DNA of 64,000 nucleotides, taken from assembly GCF_900103885.1 (NCBI RefSeq), contig NZ_FNIM01000011.1, positions 31,589 to 95,588 on the forward strand, in the 5' to 3' direction. Of this stretch, positions 1 through 8,038 are shown piece by piece (positions within the stretch are counted from its first letter, which is position 1; every line of letters starts with the position of its first letter). The notes beneath the pieces are model-generated. The model made no database searches. It saw nothing but the letters and a program-made list of their open reading frames with translations, and was not told the origin of the DNA. Source of the DNA: Actinomyces ruminicola (GTDB lineage: Bacteria > Actinomycetota > Actinomycetes > Actinomycetales > Actinomycetaceae). Position numbers and translations under genes: made by a program.

Positions 1-2
1 TG

Positions 3-452
3 GCAAGGCTGAACGACCGGAGCGGAGAGCGCGGGGTGCGGCGGGCTCGCGCCGTCATCGGGGCCGCCACGCCCTGGAGCCAGTCTCCGTATGAGACGGA
101 ACTGCGCCGAATCTGCCTGGTCAATGGAATCACCACCCCCACGCCGCAAATGCCCTTACGCACCGCGGAGAAAACGTGCTATGCGGACCTCGGCTGGTGG
201 AGCCTGCGCAGGGTGGCTGAAGTGGATGGCCTGATCAAGTACGCGCACGACGCCGATACCACCAAAGCCAAGCAGTCCGCACGCGATGAACTCTTCACTG
301 AGCACGGCTTCGAGCTTGCGCATTTCTCGCCGGACGACGTACTCGACGCCGGGCGGGCGCTAGCGATGTTGCGCGCGTTGCTGCCCCGGACGGCGTGTGA
401 GGAGCGGCCGGTCACGAGTCTGCGAACCAAGCGCGAGCGCTTGCAACACTGA
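3..452 (+). CDS. C-terminal part of an AbiEi/DUF559-like protein (5' end outside window)
   Basis: The reading frame is open to the left edge of the window, so this is the 3' part of a longer gene; an internal GTG at 36 is unlikely to be the true start. The visible 149 residues have the pattern seen at the end of actinobacterial AbiEi-like or Vsr/DUF559-type endonuclease-like proteins: an SPYETELRRI stretch, a T/P-rich turn, then DLGWWSLRRVAEVDGLIKY, where a hydrophobic strand leads into an acidic E-x-DG motif. Such proteins are often orphan relatives of type IV abortive-infection antitoxins; their cellular role is mostly unproven. It converges on mobA, and a 23-bp tandem repeat lies between the two. 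Family assignment is by pattern only. Confidence 0.6.
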   Translation, partial: ARLNDRSGERGVRRARAVIGAATPWSQSPYETELRRICLVNGITTPTPQMPLRTAEKTCYADLGWWSLRRVAEVDGLIKYAHDADTTKAKQSARDELFTEHGFELAHFSPDDVLDAGRALAMLRALLPRTACEERPVTSLRTKRERLQH

Positions 453-486
453 GCCGCGCGTCGCCACGGCTGCGCTTCAGCCATAT

Positions 487-544
487 CTACCGATCTGGGC
501 ACGTAACGTCTACCGATCTGGGCACGTAACGTCTACCGATCTCG
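487..544. repeat. 23-bp tandem repeat, cluster A (2.5 copies)
   Basis: Two full copies and one partial copy of a 23-bp unit beginning ctaccgatctgggcacgtaa follow each other without spacers at 487, 510 and 533. Close variants occur at 4.7, 25.6 and 30.0 kb. The cluster lies between two convergent genes, and the mobA stop codon (533-535 read on minus) is inside the third copy. Absence of spacers excludes a CRISPR array. Confidence 0.9.
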
Positions 545-1300
545 CGGGGTGGGGGTGGGGGAGTAGGCGCGGATGTCCTCCCAGGTGTCCAGGTCGTGGG
601 CGGCACGGGCGAGTTCATCGCCCCGATCCTCCAGGTTGACGTGCACCAGGTCCATTCTGCCCAGCACCCGCCGCACTGCCACATCCCGGAGCGCCACGCC
701 CCCGGGCGCGACCACGGCCGCCAGCGCGGCGGTTCGGTACGCGCCCAGCAGGTACTGAACATGGTCGCCGTCGACGGCGCATGCGCCCGGGGCTCCCTCA
801 CAGTTCTCCAACGCCTCCAGCAATACGGGCAGGGCTCGCCACGAATCCGGCGCATCGCAGGTGACGACGGCGGTCAGGTGCTCGTCGCCGACGGCGCCCG
901 CAGGCCCGGGCGGTTCGGTTTCCGATGCCTGCTCGAGGGCGGCCAGCCGCGCCAATCCGGCCGCGATCCCCGCCACCGGCCCGCCCCACGGCGGATCCTC
1001 CAGCGCCCGCAGTACTCCGGCTGGTACGGCAACCGTCGGCGGCGCCACCACGACTACGTCCCCGGGCGGCAACTGGGCGCGTACCCTTTCAATCCCGCCC
1101 AGCACGTGGTCCAACAGGCGCGCGCCGCGGACGACCACATCCGGCTTCGACGCCCCGCCCAGGCGCCTCCCGGTCCCGCCGGCGAGCACAACCACGTCGA
1201 GCTTGCGGGTTCCGACTGCCCGGCCGCCCTCCGGGGCCTCGGCGTTGTCCATCACTGTGCTCCGGGCGGCCCCGGGGACTCCCGCCGCAAAGGCACTCAT
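533..1300 (-). CDS. mobA: Molybdenum cofactor guanylyltransferase MobA
   Basis: Transfers GMP from GTP to Mo-molybdopterin, giving the dinucleotide cofactor of DMSO-reductase-family enzymes; cytoplasmic. The 255-residue protein has the nucleotidyltransferase P-loop-like motif LAGGTGRRLGG at residues 39-49, followed by a KPDVVVRGARLLDHV segment typical of MobA. Its ATG overlaps the moaC stop (TAATG at 1298-1302), so it is translationally coupled in a moeA-moaC-mobA operon. An in-frame ATG at residue 17 is a possible alternative start. The last codons and the stop lie in repeat cluster A, so the natural C-terminus has probably been replaced or trimmed by a few residues. Identity is well supported; the usual length is about 190-210, and the extra length is at the N-terminus. 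Confidence 0.85.
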   Translation of the reverse strand: MSAFAAGVPGAARSTVMDNAEAPEGGRAVGTRKLDVVVLAGGTGRRLGGASKPDVVVRGARLLDHVLGGIERVRAQLPPGDVVVVAPPTVAVPAGVLRALEDPPWGGPVAGIAAGLARLAALEQASETEPPGPAGAVGDEHLTAVVTCDAPDSWRALPVLLEALENCEGAPGACAVDGDHVQYLLGAYRTAALAAVVAPGGVALRDVAVRRVLGRMDLVHVNLEDRGDELARAAHDLDTWEDIRAYSPTPTPRDR

Positions 1301-1926
1301 TAGGCGCTGGCCCGCCCGGCGTCGCCCGCGTCGGAGTCTTCGGACGGGCGGACCCAGTGGCCGGAGCGGCCGCCGGACTTGGACGTCACCTTGGCCTCGT
1401 GCAGCGCCACGCCCCGGTCTACGCCCTTGACCATGTCAACCAGTGCCAGGCCCGCAACCGTGGCCGCCGTCAGCGCCTCCATCTCCACCCCCGTGCGGTC
1501 GGCGGTGCGCACCAGCGTCTCAATGCGCACGCCGTCGTCGTGAATGCTCAGCTTCACGTTGCACGCGTGCACGCCGATGACGTGCGCCAGCGGCAGCAGC
1601 TCCGGAACCCGCTTGGCGGCGGCGATCCCGGCGATGCGCGCGACCGCGAGCGCGTCCCCCTTGGGGACGGCATCGTCGCGCAGCGCCGCAATGATCGCCG
1701 GGGAGCAGGACACGAAGGCGGTGGCGGTGGCGGTGCGGACGGTGGGCTGCTTGGCGGACACGTCGACCATGTGTGCGGCCCCGGAGCCATCGAGGTGGGG
1801 CAGGCGGACGGGACCGCTCGCCGCGGTCTCGGCAGGCGCAGAAGTAGCGGCGGGCAAGGTGCCTTCGGGGCTGCTCGTGGGCATTGCCATCCCGGTGGGG
1901 TTGGCCTTACGACGGAACAGGCGCAT
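1300..1926 (-). CDS. moaC: Cyclic pyranopterin monophosphate synthase MoaC
   Basis: Acts with MoaA to convert GTP to cyclic pyranopterin monophosphate, the first step of Moco synthesis. The 208-residue protein has the family core HMVDVSAK near residue 50, KGDALAVARIAGI, the LLPLAHVIGVHACNVKL segment and TGVEMEALTAATVAGLALVDMVKG with the conserved Glu-Met-Glu and the Asp/Lys pair at the active site. The ATG at 1926 was chosen because AAGGAG lies 4 bases upstream; the longer frame to 1953 has no such site. A 40-residue low-complexity N-terminal extension precedes the domain. It lies 51 bp after moeA and overlaps mobA by one base. Confidence 0.93.
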   Translation of the reverse strand: MRLFRRKANPTGMAMPTSSPEGTLPAATSAPAETAASGPVRLPHLDGSGAAHMVDVSAKQPTVRTATATAFVSCSPAIIAALRDDAVPKGDALAVARIAGIAAAKRVPELLPLAHVIGVHACNVKLSIHDDGVRIETLVRTADRTGVEMEALTAATVAGLALVDMVKGVDRGVALHEAKVTSKSGGRSGHWVRPSEDSDAGDAGRASA

Positions 1927-1977
1927 GGATCTCCTTGGGAGGTGTGGAATCAAGTGGTTTTGTGCCGGGGCACGCCC

Positions 1978-3345
1978 CTACCGGATCGAATACTGCACCG
2001 GCCCGGAGGGGGCCGACAGCGCGAGCAGCCGGACCGGGTCGCCGACGGCGACGGCGTCGACGTCGGCCTCCACCACGGCCAGCGCCTGGGCTGCGGGCAG
2101 TGAGGCGACCAGGTGGGAGCCCGATCCCAGCCGGTGCGACGGCGCCACCCAGACGGCTTCAGGCGCCGCCCCGGCGGGCAGCGGCTCCGGCGGTGCGACG
2201 AAGCGCACCGGCACATGCTGTCGGCGCCCCAGCGGGCCGCGCCAGCCGACGGCGGCCCGCGCCATCGTCGTCGGCATCCCGATACCGCCGGAAGCATCCA
2301 GCCCGGCCCCCGTTTCGTGGCCGGACAGGCGGGCCAGAGCTGGGGCGACGATGGTGGTGAAGGACACGAGCACGCTCACCGGGTTGCCGGGCAGCCCGAT
2401 GACCGGAACCCGGCGCCCGTCCCGGGTCCGCACGGCGCCGTATCCCTGTGGCTTGCCGGGCTGCATCGCCACCTTGACCGTTGCCAGCTCGATGCGGTTC
2501 CCGGATGGGCCATTCACCTGCCCGCGGGCGTCGGCCAGGGCGGTGAACGGGTCGAAGGCCCCCACCGACACGCCCCCGGAGGTGATGATCAGATCGGCGT
2601 CTACGGCGGCCGCGCGCAGGGCATCGGCCAGCGCCGCGGGGGTGTCGACGCTGCGGGCGACCGACGTGAGTCGCGCGCCGTGCTCGGCCACGAGCCCGGA
2701 CAGCAGCGGGCCGTTGGAGTCGGGGATGGTTCCGGCCGCCGGATCGCGACCGGCTCCGGCCAGCTCCGCGCCGGTGACGACGACGGCGACGCGCGGCCGT
2801 GGCACTGCCCGCACCGCGCGGCGGCCTACAGCGGCGGCGGCGGACACGGCGGTGGCCTTGAGCACCGTCCCACGGGCGAGCACCAGGTCGCCCACGGCCA
2901 CGTCCTCGCCGGCGTGACGCACGTTAGTGCCCGGAGCGACGGCGGTGCGCACCTCCACCCGTTCCGGCAGCGGGCCCGCGCCCGGAGGCTGGTCGGTGTC
3001 CTCCACCCTGACCACCGCGTCGGCGCCCTCTGGCAGCATGGCACCGGTCATGATCCGCTGCGCCGTCCCGGCGGCCAGCGGCCCCGGCGCCGCCCCCGCC
3101 GGGACGTCGCCCGCCACCGGCAGGGTGACGGCGGCCGTGTGGGCGCCCGCCACATCCGCAGCGCGCACGGCGTAACCGTCCATGGCCGAGTTAGTCCAGG
3201 GCGGGACCGGCACGGCGGAGCGCACATCCTCGGCCAGGACCAGTCCGTGGGCCCGCTCCAGCGGCACCTCGACCGGGTCCAACGGTGTCAGCGCGGCGAG
3301 TACCCGGGTGAGGTATTCCTCGGGCGACAGCATGTCGGAGGTCAT
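1978..3345 (-). CDS. moeA: Molybdopterin molybdotransferase MoeA
   Basis: Inserts molybdate into adenylylated molybdopterin, the last common step of Moco synthesis. The 455-residue length fits the family. Visible are the N-terminal MoeA domain with PPWTNSAMDGYAVR near residue 52, the GTAQRIMTGAMLPEGADAVVRVEDT block, then the MogA-like domain with TSGGVSVGAFD near residue 256 and GLPGNPVSV near 317. The ATG at 3345 has an AAGGA about 8 bases upstream; a second in-frame ATG lies at 3333. It is the first gene of moeA-moaC-mobA and is divergent from moaE, so the 226-bp gap 3346-3571 should hold both promoters. Confidence 0.94.
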   Translation of the reverse strand: MTSDMLSPEEYLTRVLAALTPLDPVEVPLERAHGLVLAEDVRSAVPVPPWTNSAMDGYAVRAADVAGAHTAAVTLPVAGDVPAGAAPGPLAAGTAQRIMTGAMLPEGADAVVRVEDTDQPPGAGPLPERVEVRTAVAPGTNVRHAGEDVAVGDLVLARGTVLKATAVSAAAAVGRRAVRAVPRPRVAVVVTGAELAGAGRDPAAGTIPDSNGPLLSGLVAEHGARLTSVARSVDTPAALADALRAAAVDADLIITSGGVSVGAFDPFTALADARGQVNGPSGNRIELATVKVAMQPGKPQGYGAVRTRDGRRVPVIGLPGNPVSVLVSFTTIVAPALARLSGHETGAGLDASGGIGMPTTMARAAVGWRGPLGRRQHVPVRFVAPPEPLPAGAAPEAVWVAPSHRLGSGSHLVASLPAAQALAVVEADVDAVAVGDPVRLLALSAPSGPVQYSIR

Positions 3346-3571
3346 GGAGGGGTTCCTTGTCATGCGTTTACGTTGCTGAGGGGCTGTGCCCCGCTGCGGC
3401 GGAAGGCGACGCTCCCTTGGCCCATCATGCCCCGCCGTCGTCCGCGGCTGCATCTCTCGGACCACGGCGTCATCGCCCGGCGGCGTGTACCCTCCCAGGG
3501 GCCGCTCACGCCGCACGGCAACCCGCCGCGTATGGCGCTGCCGGAGCGGCAACCGCCAGGAGGAGACGACA

Positions 3572-4048
3572 GTGACCCAGGCCGACTCGCCCCCCGGACT
3601 CCGCCACGCCGCCGAGACGCCGTCGTCGGCCCGGATCGTATGTGCAGAGGTCTCCTCCGCCCCCGTCGACACCGGTCGGCTCACCGCCGCGGTGGCGGAC
3701 CCGGCCGCGGGCGCCGTCGTCACTTTTGATGGCAGGGTCCGCAACCACGACGACGGGCGCGGGGTCACCGCAATTCTCTACTCAGCGCATCCCAGTGCGG
3801 ACGAGGTCATCGGCACGATCGCCGCTCAGATCGCCGCCCGCGAGGGACTGCGCGCACTCGCGGTCGCGCACCGCGTCGGCGAGCTGGCCGTGGGGGAGAC
3901 TGCACTAGCGGTAGCGGTCAGCGCCGACCATAGGGCGGCCGCCTTCGCGGCCGTGGGCGATCTCGTCGAGAAGATCAAGGCCAGTCTGCCCATTTGGAAG
4001 CAACAGGTATTCGCCGACGGCACCCGCGCCTGGTCCAACACGCCCTGA
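3572..4048 (+). CDS. moaE: Molybdopterin synthase catalytic subunit MoaE
   Basis: Large subunit of molybdopterin synthase, which takes sulfur from thiocarboxylated MoaD to make the dithiolene of molybdopterin. The GTG start at 3572 follows a strong AGGAGGAGA; the protein has 158 residues. The motif VTFDGRVRNHDDGRGV at about residue 50 and the C-terminal KIKASLPIWKQQVFADGT with conserved lysines are characteristic. The usual L-x-Y-E-A segment reads ILYSAHPSA here, a divergence in a normally conserved spot. The gene stands alone on plus between minus-strand moeA and moaD. Confidence 0.9.
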   Translation: MTQADSPPGLRHAAETPSSARIVCAEVSSAPVDTGRLTAAVADPAAGAVVTFDGRVRNHDDGRGVTAILYSAHPSADEVIGTIAAQIAAREGLRALAVAHRVGELAVGETALAVAVSADHRAAAFAAVGDLVEKIKASLPIWKQQVFADGTRAWSNTP

Positions 4049-4151
4049 GCGTCGGTGAGCGACGGCGGCCGCGCACCGTAGATCCTCCGGCCGAGGGACT
4101 CGGCTGCGCGGTGCCCGCGCGGACCCTGCCTCCCGCGCTTCGCCCGCGGGC

Positions 4152-4439
4152 TCAGCCGCCCGCGAAGGGCGGCAGCACGTCCACCCGGTCGCCGTCGCGC
4201 AACTCTGTCAGTGAATCGGACGGGGTCGAAACCGAATTGACCAGGTAGCTGGACACGCCGATGACCTTGGCCAGTTCCAGCCCGCGCCCGGCCAGCAGCT
4301 CGCGCAGCCCGGCCAGGGTCATGCCGGTGGGCAGCTCCAGCCGCTCCTCGGCGCACCCGGCGGCCGCGGCTGCCGCGGCGAAGTAATGCACTTCGAGCAC
4401 CATGAGGTCGGGGTTGCCGGTGTCGGCCGTGTTGGTCAA
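4152..4439 (-). CDS. moaD: Molybdopterin synthase sulfur carrier MoaD
   Basis: Ubiquitin-like sulfur carrier and small subunit of molybdopterin synthase. It is 95 residues long and ends in PPFAGG, where the terminal Gly-Gly is adenylylated and thiocarboxylated. The body VLEVHYFAAAAAAAG...ELRDGDRVDVLPP fits the MoaD/ThiS fold. A TTG start at 4439 is preferred because AAGGAG sits 7 bases upstream; an internal ATG at 4403 has no comparable site. A minus-strand TATACA at about 4525 could be its -10 element. It converges on moaE, its partner, with about 100 bp between them. Confidence 0.88.
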   Translation of the reverse strand: MTNTADTGNPDLMVLEVHYFAAAAAAAGCAEERLELPTGMTLAGLRELLAGRGLELAKVIGVSSYLVNSVSTPSDSLTELRDGDRVDVLPPFAGG

Positions 4440-4764
4440 GACGCCTCTCCTTGGTTGTGTGTAGTCCTGGGGCGTGGTGTGAGCGCAACGGCTCGGGGGG
4501 ACTCGTCGGTTCAGGAACTGACTGTATAGCTGCGGGCGCAGGGGCCGGCAAACGGTGCCCGCGGTGGCGACGTCGACGACTGGATGCGCTCGAGCCCCAC
4601 TCCGCACGACCTCGTTGGCGAGGATTGTCGGCCCGGCAGGATGGCCTGCCCGGAGTCGGCGCAGCAATTGTGCCGCCTTCCTCGACTCGGACCGATCTCG
4701 GCACGTGACTTCTACCGATCTCGGCACGTGACTTCTACCGATCTCGGCGCGCGGGGTTGGGGGT
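4440..4764. other. Intergenic region between moaD and moaA carrying repeat cluster B
   Basis: No gene is supported here. The left half should hold the moaD promoter (minus strand, TATACA-like element near 4525). The right end carries 23-bp repeat cluster B directly after the moaA stop codon. Reading frames that run through it exist only because the region is G+C-rich. Confidence 0.6.
4691..4749. repeat. 23-bp tandem repeat, cluster B (about 2.6 copies)
   Basis: Copies start at about 4689 (first two bases diverged), 4712 and 4735, with the unit ctaccgatctcggcacgtga plus ctt. The array stops 15 bp after the 3' end of moaA. It differs from cluster A only in a few positions (cgg for ggg, gtgactt for gtaacgt), so both derive from one family. 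Confidence 0.9.
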
Positions 4765-5850
4765 TCAGCCGCCGATGGCGGACATGGTGCGGGTGGGGGT
4801 GGTGAACCCGTCGGGCGCCGCTTGCGGATCATCCGTTCCGTGCGCGCGCGGCTTTCCCCAGGTCGCAGTGGTCCAGAGGCGCAGCAGCTCCTCGTCGTCG
4901 GCGCCCGCACGCAGGGGGCCGCGCAGGTCCGTGTCGGTGGTCGAGAACAGACAGGTGAGCAGGCGGCCATTGGCGGTGATCCGGGTGCGGTCGCAGTCGG
5001 CGCAGAAGGGCGTGGTAACCGAGGCGATCACCCCGACCCGCCCCGCCGGATAATCCAGTCCGTCCGGACCGGTGCCCGCGGCGACGTCCCACAGTGCGGC
5101 CGGGCGCCGGTCGGGCCGGCCCGCCGGGGCGAGCGTGAAACCCGCCCGCCGCAGCACCGCCAGCACCTGCTGCGCGCCGACGACGTCGCCGGCCCGCCAG
5201 GATCCGCGCGGGCCCAGCGGCATGTGCTCGATGAAGCGCAGCTGCCATCCACGACGCAGGCACTCGGCCAGCAGCCGCGGCGCCCGCTCATCAAGGCCGC
5301 CGGGGACGGCCACCGCGTTGACCTTGATGGGGGAGAGCCCAGCGTCCTGGGCGCCCGCGACTCCGCGGAGCACATCCCCCAGCCGGTCGCGGCGCGTCAG
5401 CCGTGCGTACTCACCCGGGTCGAGGGCGTCGATGGAGACGTTGACCCGGTCCAAACCGGCCGCGCGCAGCCCGGCGGCCCGCCTCTCCAGGCCCAGGGCG
5501 TTGGTGGTAAGCCCGATGTCCGGCTTGAAGCCGCCGCGGGTGCGCAGCCCCGCCATGGCGGCGACGATCTCCTCCAGGTCGCGGCGCAGCAGCGGCTCCC
5601 CGCCGGTGAGCCGGATCCGCTCCACGCCCAGGCGCTCAACCGCCAACCGCGCCAGCCGGGCGAGCTCGTCCACAGTCAGCAGCTGCGGGCCGGGCAACCA
5701 CTCCAGGCCCTGCTCCGGCATGCAGTAGGTGCAGCGCAGGTTGCAGCGGTCGGTCACCGACAGGCGCAGGTCACGCACGGTGCGCCCGAAGCGATCCACC
5801 AATTGATCCGGGACGGCCGCGGGCGCGGCGACGACGGCCTGCGCACTCAT
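4765..5850 (-). CDS. moaA: GTP 3',8-cyclase MoaA (radical SAM)
   Basis: Radical-SAM enzyme that starts Moco synthesis by rearranging GTP to 3',8-cyclo-GTP. The 361-residue length is typical. The SAM-binding cluster is C36-x3-C40-x2-C43 (TDRCNLRCTYCM). The C-terminal second 4Fe-4S cluster is CADCDR near 283 followed 14 residues later by another Cys (RLLTC). The chain ends in SAIGG, the Gly-Gly tail needed by MoaA. The LTGGEPLLRRDL motif follows at about residue 92. It starts 13 bp after the DUF2249 gene, so they form one operon. Confidence 0.96.
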   Translation of the reverse strand: MSAQAVVAAPAAVPDQLVDRFGRTVRDLRLSVTDRCNLRCTYCMPEQGLEWLPGPQLLTVDELARLARLAVERLGVERIRLTGGEPLLRRDLEEIVAAMAGLRTRGGFKPDIGLTTNALGLERRAAGLRAAGLDRVNVSIDALDPGEYARLTRRDRLGDVLRGVAGAQDAGLSPIKVNAVAVPGGLDERAPRLLAECLRRGWQLRFIEHMPLGPRGSWRAGDVVGAQQVLAVLRRAGFTLAPAGRPDRRPAALWDVAAGTGPDGLDYPAGRVGVIASVTTPFCADCDRTRITANGRLLTCLFSTTDTDLRGPLRAGADDEELLRLWTTATWGKPRAHGTDDPQAAPDGFTTPTRTMSAIGG

Positions 5851-5863
5851 GCGGTGATGGTAC

Positions 5864-6172
5864 TCAGCCGACCCGGAGGATCTCCACGCGGGCGAAGCCG
5901 TCCTCCACCTCCAGCAGCGTGTGCTCCACGGTCATGGGCAGCTGGTCGATCTGTGCCAGCAGCGGCGTGGGCACGTGCGGGGCGAGAAGGTCGAAGCCCT
6001 CGCCCACGCCCAGCGAGGAGACTGCGCCGAGGACCGCGGGGTGGCGCAGTCGGTGAGGGATGGGGCGCACATCCAGGGTCAGGCGCTCTGCGCCCGCCCC
6101 GCCGCAGCCGCACCCACAGCCGCCGTGGGAGCGGGTCTCCTGGATCGGGATGAGTCTGGGGTCTGCGCTCAA
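5864..6172 (-). CDS. DUF2249 domain protein with Cys-rich N-terminus
   Basis: Small protein of 102 residues whose C-terminal 75 residues (LDVRPIPHRLRHPAVLG, LAPHVPTPLLAQI, VEHTLLEVEDGFARVEI) match the DUF2249 pattern. This family occurs in nitrate/nitrite and nitric-oxide-related clusters in many bacteria, but no reaction is established. A glycine-separated cysteine string (GGCGCGCGG) near residue 20 could bind metal. A TTG start at 6172 is chosen because AGGAGG lies 5 bases upstream; an in-frame ATG at 6190 would add six residues but lacks a ribosome site. It precedes moaA in an operon and is divergent from the nirK remnant. Confidence 0.72.
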   Translation of the reverse strand: MSADPRLIPIQETRSHGGCGCGCGGAGAERLTLDVRPIPHRLRHPAVLGAVSSLGVGEGFDLLAPHVPTPLLAQIDQLPMTVEHTLLEVEDGFARVEILRVG

Positions 6173-6331
6173 GGGTGCCTCCTGGTGCATGGTTCCGGAT
6201 GCTGATGCGGTGGGCCCCGTCCCGGTGCGCTGGCGCGGTCGGGCTCGGGGACTCCCGGCACGGACCGGCTGTGGAGCCGGTCCGGTAGTACATGATTGCC
6301 GGGAGCCACCACATTTTATTACGGTATCGGG

Positions 6332-7180
6332 CATGGAAAACAAGGTGGCGGTCGTCCTGCCGTGCAGCCCTCGGCGGCGTCGCCGCCTGGCGCGCCGCCC
6401 TGGCCGCACGCGTAGACGAGCAGGACACGACGCCACCGGCAGCACCACCGCGGTGACCGTCACGGTGGAGGGCATGCGCTTCGTGCCCGACGCGGTGGAG
6501 CCCTCCGACGCCGCGCTGGCGCCCGCCGACACCTCAGCCACCGTCCACGAGCGCACCCTCACCGTCACCGAGCAGGCCATGCACGTGGGCGGCGGCGTCA
6601 CCCAGCGGCGCATGACCTCCAGCGGGCGGGTGCCCGGCCCGGTGCTGCGCGGCAAGGTGGGCGACACCTTCCTCATCACCCTGGTCAATGACGGCTCCAT
6701 GAGTCACTCGATCGACTTCCACGTCGGCGTGGTCCCACCCGACGAGGTGATGCGCTCCATCGATCCCGGCGACTCCCTCGTCTACGAGTTCACGGCGCAG
6801 CGCTCGGGCATCTAGCTGTGCCACTGCTCCACGGCCCCGATGAGTGTCCACCTGGACGGCGGCATGCACGGCGCCGTCATCATCGATCCGCCCGGGCCGA
6901 CCGAGGTGGACCGCGCATACGTGATGATCCAGTCGGAGGTCTACCTCGGTCTTGCGGGCGGCGGGACCGACGCGGACAAGGTGTCCGCCAAGGCCCCGAC
7001 CTGCTGGCCTTGGCGGGGCCTGGTCCGGGGGCGGGCAGGCGCTCGGCCTGCAGCCGGCCCAGGGCGGATTCGTCGAATGCGTGCCGCCCGCTCCGGGCGC
7101 CTACGCGCTTGTGAGCCACGCCTTCGCCCATATGGAGAAATGGAGAAGGGGCCATGGGACGCCTGCGGGTCAGCGCTTGA
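6332..7180 (+). pseudogene. Decayed NirK-type copper nitrite reductase gene
   Basis: Pieces of a multicopper nitrite reductase can be read in order but not in one frame. A segment LGGVAAWRAALAARVDEQD (frame starting 6370) ends at a TGA near 6455. Another frame then gives VTVEGMRFVPDAVEP, lacks much of the first cupredoxin domain, and continues GRVPGPVLRGKVGDTFLITL and SHSIDFHVGVVPPDEVM. At 6813-6815 a TAG replaces the Trp expected in SGI-W-x-HC. The copper-ligand region HCSTAPMSVHLDGGM then follows intact. At about 6990-7040 a deletion and frame change join this to ALGLQPAQGGFVE. The old end MGRLRVSA with TGA at 7178 is still visible. Nonsense, deletion and frameshift together mean no functional enzyme. 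Confidence 0.85.
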
Positions 7181-7952
7181 GTGCTGGAAAGCGCTTAGCG
7201 TGGGCGGGCGCCGCTTCCGTGACGGCGGTGGCGGTGACGTGGCAGCCATCGGCGCACAGTGGAGTGACCGAGAATCGGATCGATCCTGCGGGGCCGTCCA
7301 CTGCGTCGTCGGACCTTGGGGCATCCGCCGGCGCCTTGCCGTATCGCTCATTGAGGAATCCCTGATGCATCAGGCACACCAATGCGTGGGGCGGACGCGA
7401 GGAGGTGACCAGCGGACAGGCCTTGAGAACCACCTGCTCGCCGTCGAATTCGGGTGCGAATCCCATGACCGACAGGTGCGGCAGCAGGGCCTCCAACTGC
7501 GCGGCCGGGTTGGCGGCCTGTGCCGATGGGGCAGCGGGATCGGCTGGCGTCAGCTGCGCCCAGCGCCTTCCGATCGCCAGTGCTCGCTGCCGGGCCTGCT
7601 CGCCGTCGCCGAGCTGATCGACGATTGCATCCAGCAGCGCCAGGTAGGAGCCGACCACCTGCGCCGGGTCGGGCCCGGCGGGTGCATAGCGCAGGGCGGG
7701 GCGGCCGCGGCGGCCGGTGGAGCTGGTGGACACGGTGACGAGGCCTGCCTCCACCAGGGCGTCCAGATGCTCGCGCACGGTGTTGTGATGCAGGTCCAGG
7801 GCCCGGGCTACTTGCGCGGCGGTCAGCGGGTGGGAGGCGTGCTCGATCTCCTCGAGTACCCGACGACGTGCCTGGGAGAGCTCTGCCCGTGCAGACAGGT
7901 CCGCCCAGGCGGGGCGAGGCAGATGCGCCGCGGCGGCCAGGGGGACGGACAT
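7170..7952 (-). CDS. Winged-helix transcriptional regulator with C-terminal Cys/His motif
   Basis: The 260-residue protein has an ArsR/DeoR-like winged helix at residues 25-90 (LTAAQVARALDLHHNTVREHLDALVEAGLV), then a C-terminal region with CPLVTSSRPP, LVCLMHQGF and LCADGCHV. The spaced cysteines resemble SufR-like regulators that hold an Fe-S cluster, which would make it a redox, iron or NO sensor; this is inference. Its 3' end overlaps the last bases of the nirK remnant (7170-7180), and in related organisms such a gene would be the natural regulator of nirK. Start ATG at 7952; the gap to the upstream acetyltransferase stop is 86 bp. Confidence 0.72.
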   Translation of the reverse strand: MSVPLAAAAHLPRPAWADLSARAELSQARRRVLEEIEHASHPLTAAQVARALDLHHNTVREHLDALVEAGLVTVSTSSTGRRGRPALRYAPAGPDPAQVVGSYLALLDAIVDQLGDGEQARQRALAIGRRWAQLTPADPAAPSAQAANPAAQLEALLPHLSVMGFAPEFDGEQVVLKACPLVTSSRPPHALVCLMHQGFLNERYGKAPADAPRSDDAVDGPAGSIRFSVTPLCADGCHVTATAVTEAAPAHAKRFPALKR

Positions 7953-8038
7953 ATGCTCAGGCTAACGTCTGCCAAAGCCGGAAGTTGGGAAAACGACCGG
8001 CTGAACACAGCGCGTGTTTCTTCGTCCTCAGCCGTCCC

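Noticed and set aside
36..452. GTG at 36 as the true start of the first gene.
   Set aside because: The frame is open to the window edge and the upstream residues continue the family pattern.
487..544. CRISPR array at the 23-bp repeats.
   Set aside because: Units are directly adjacent with no unique spacers and no cas genes nearby.
2113..3729. A long plus-strand frame opposite moeA.
   Set aside because: Arg/Gly-rich with no family motif; moeA on minus is certain.
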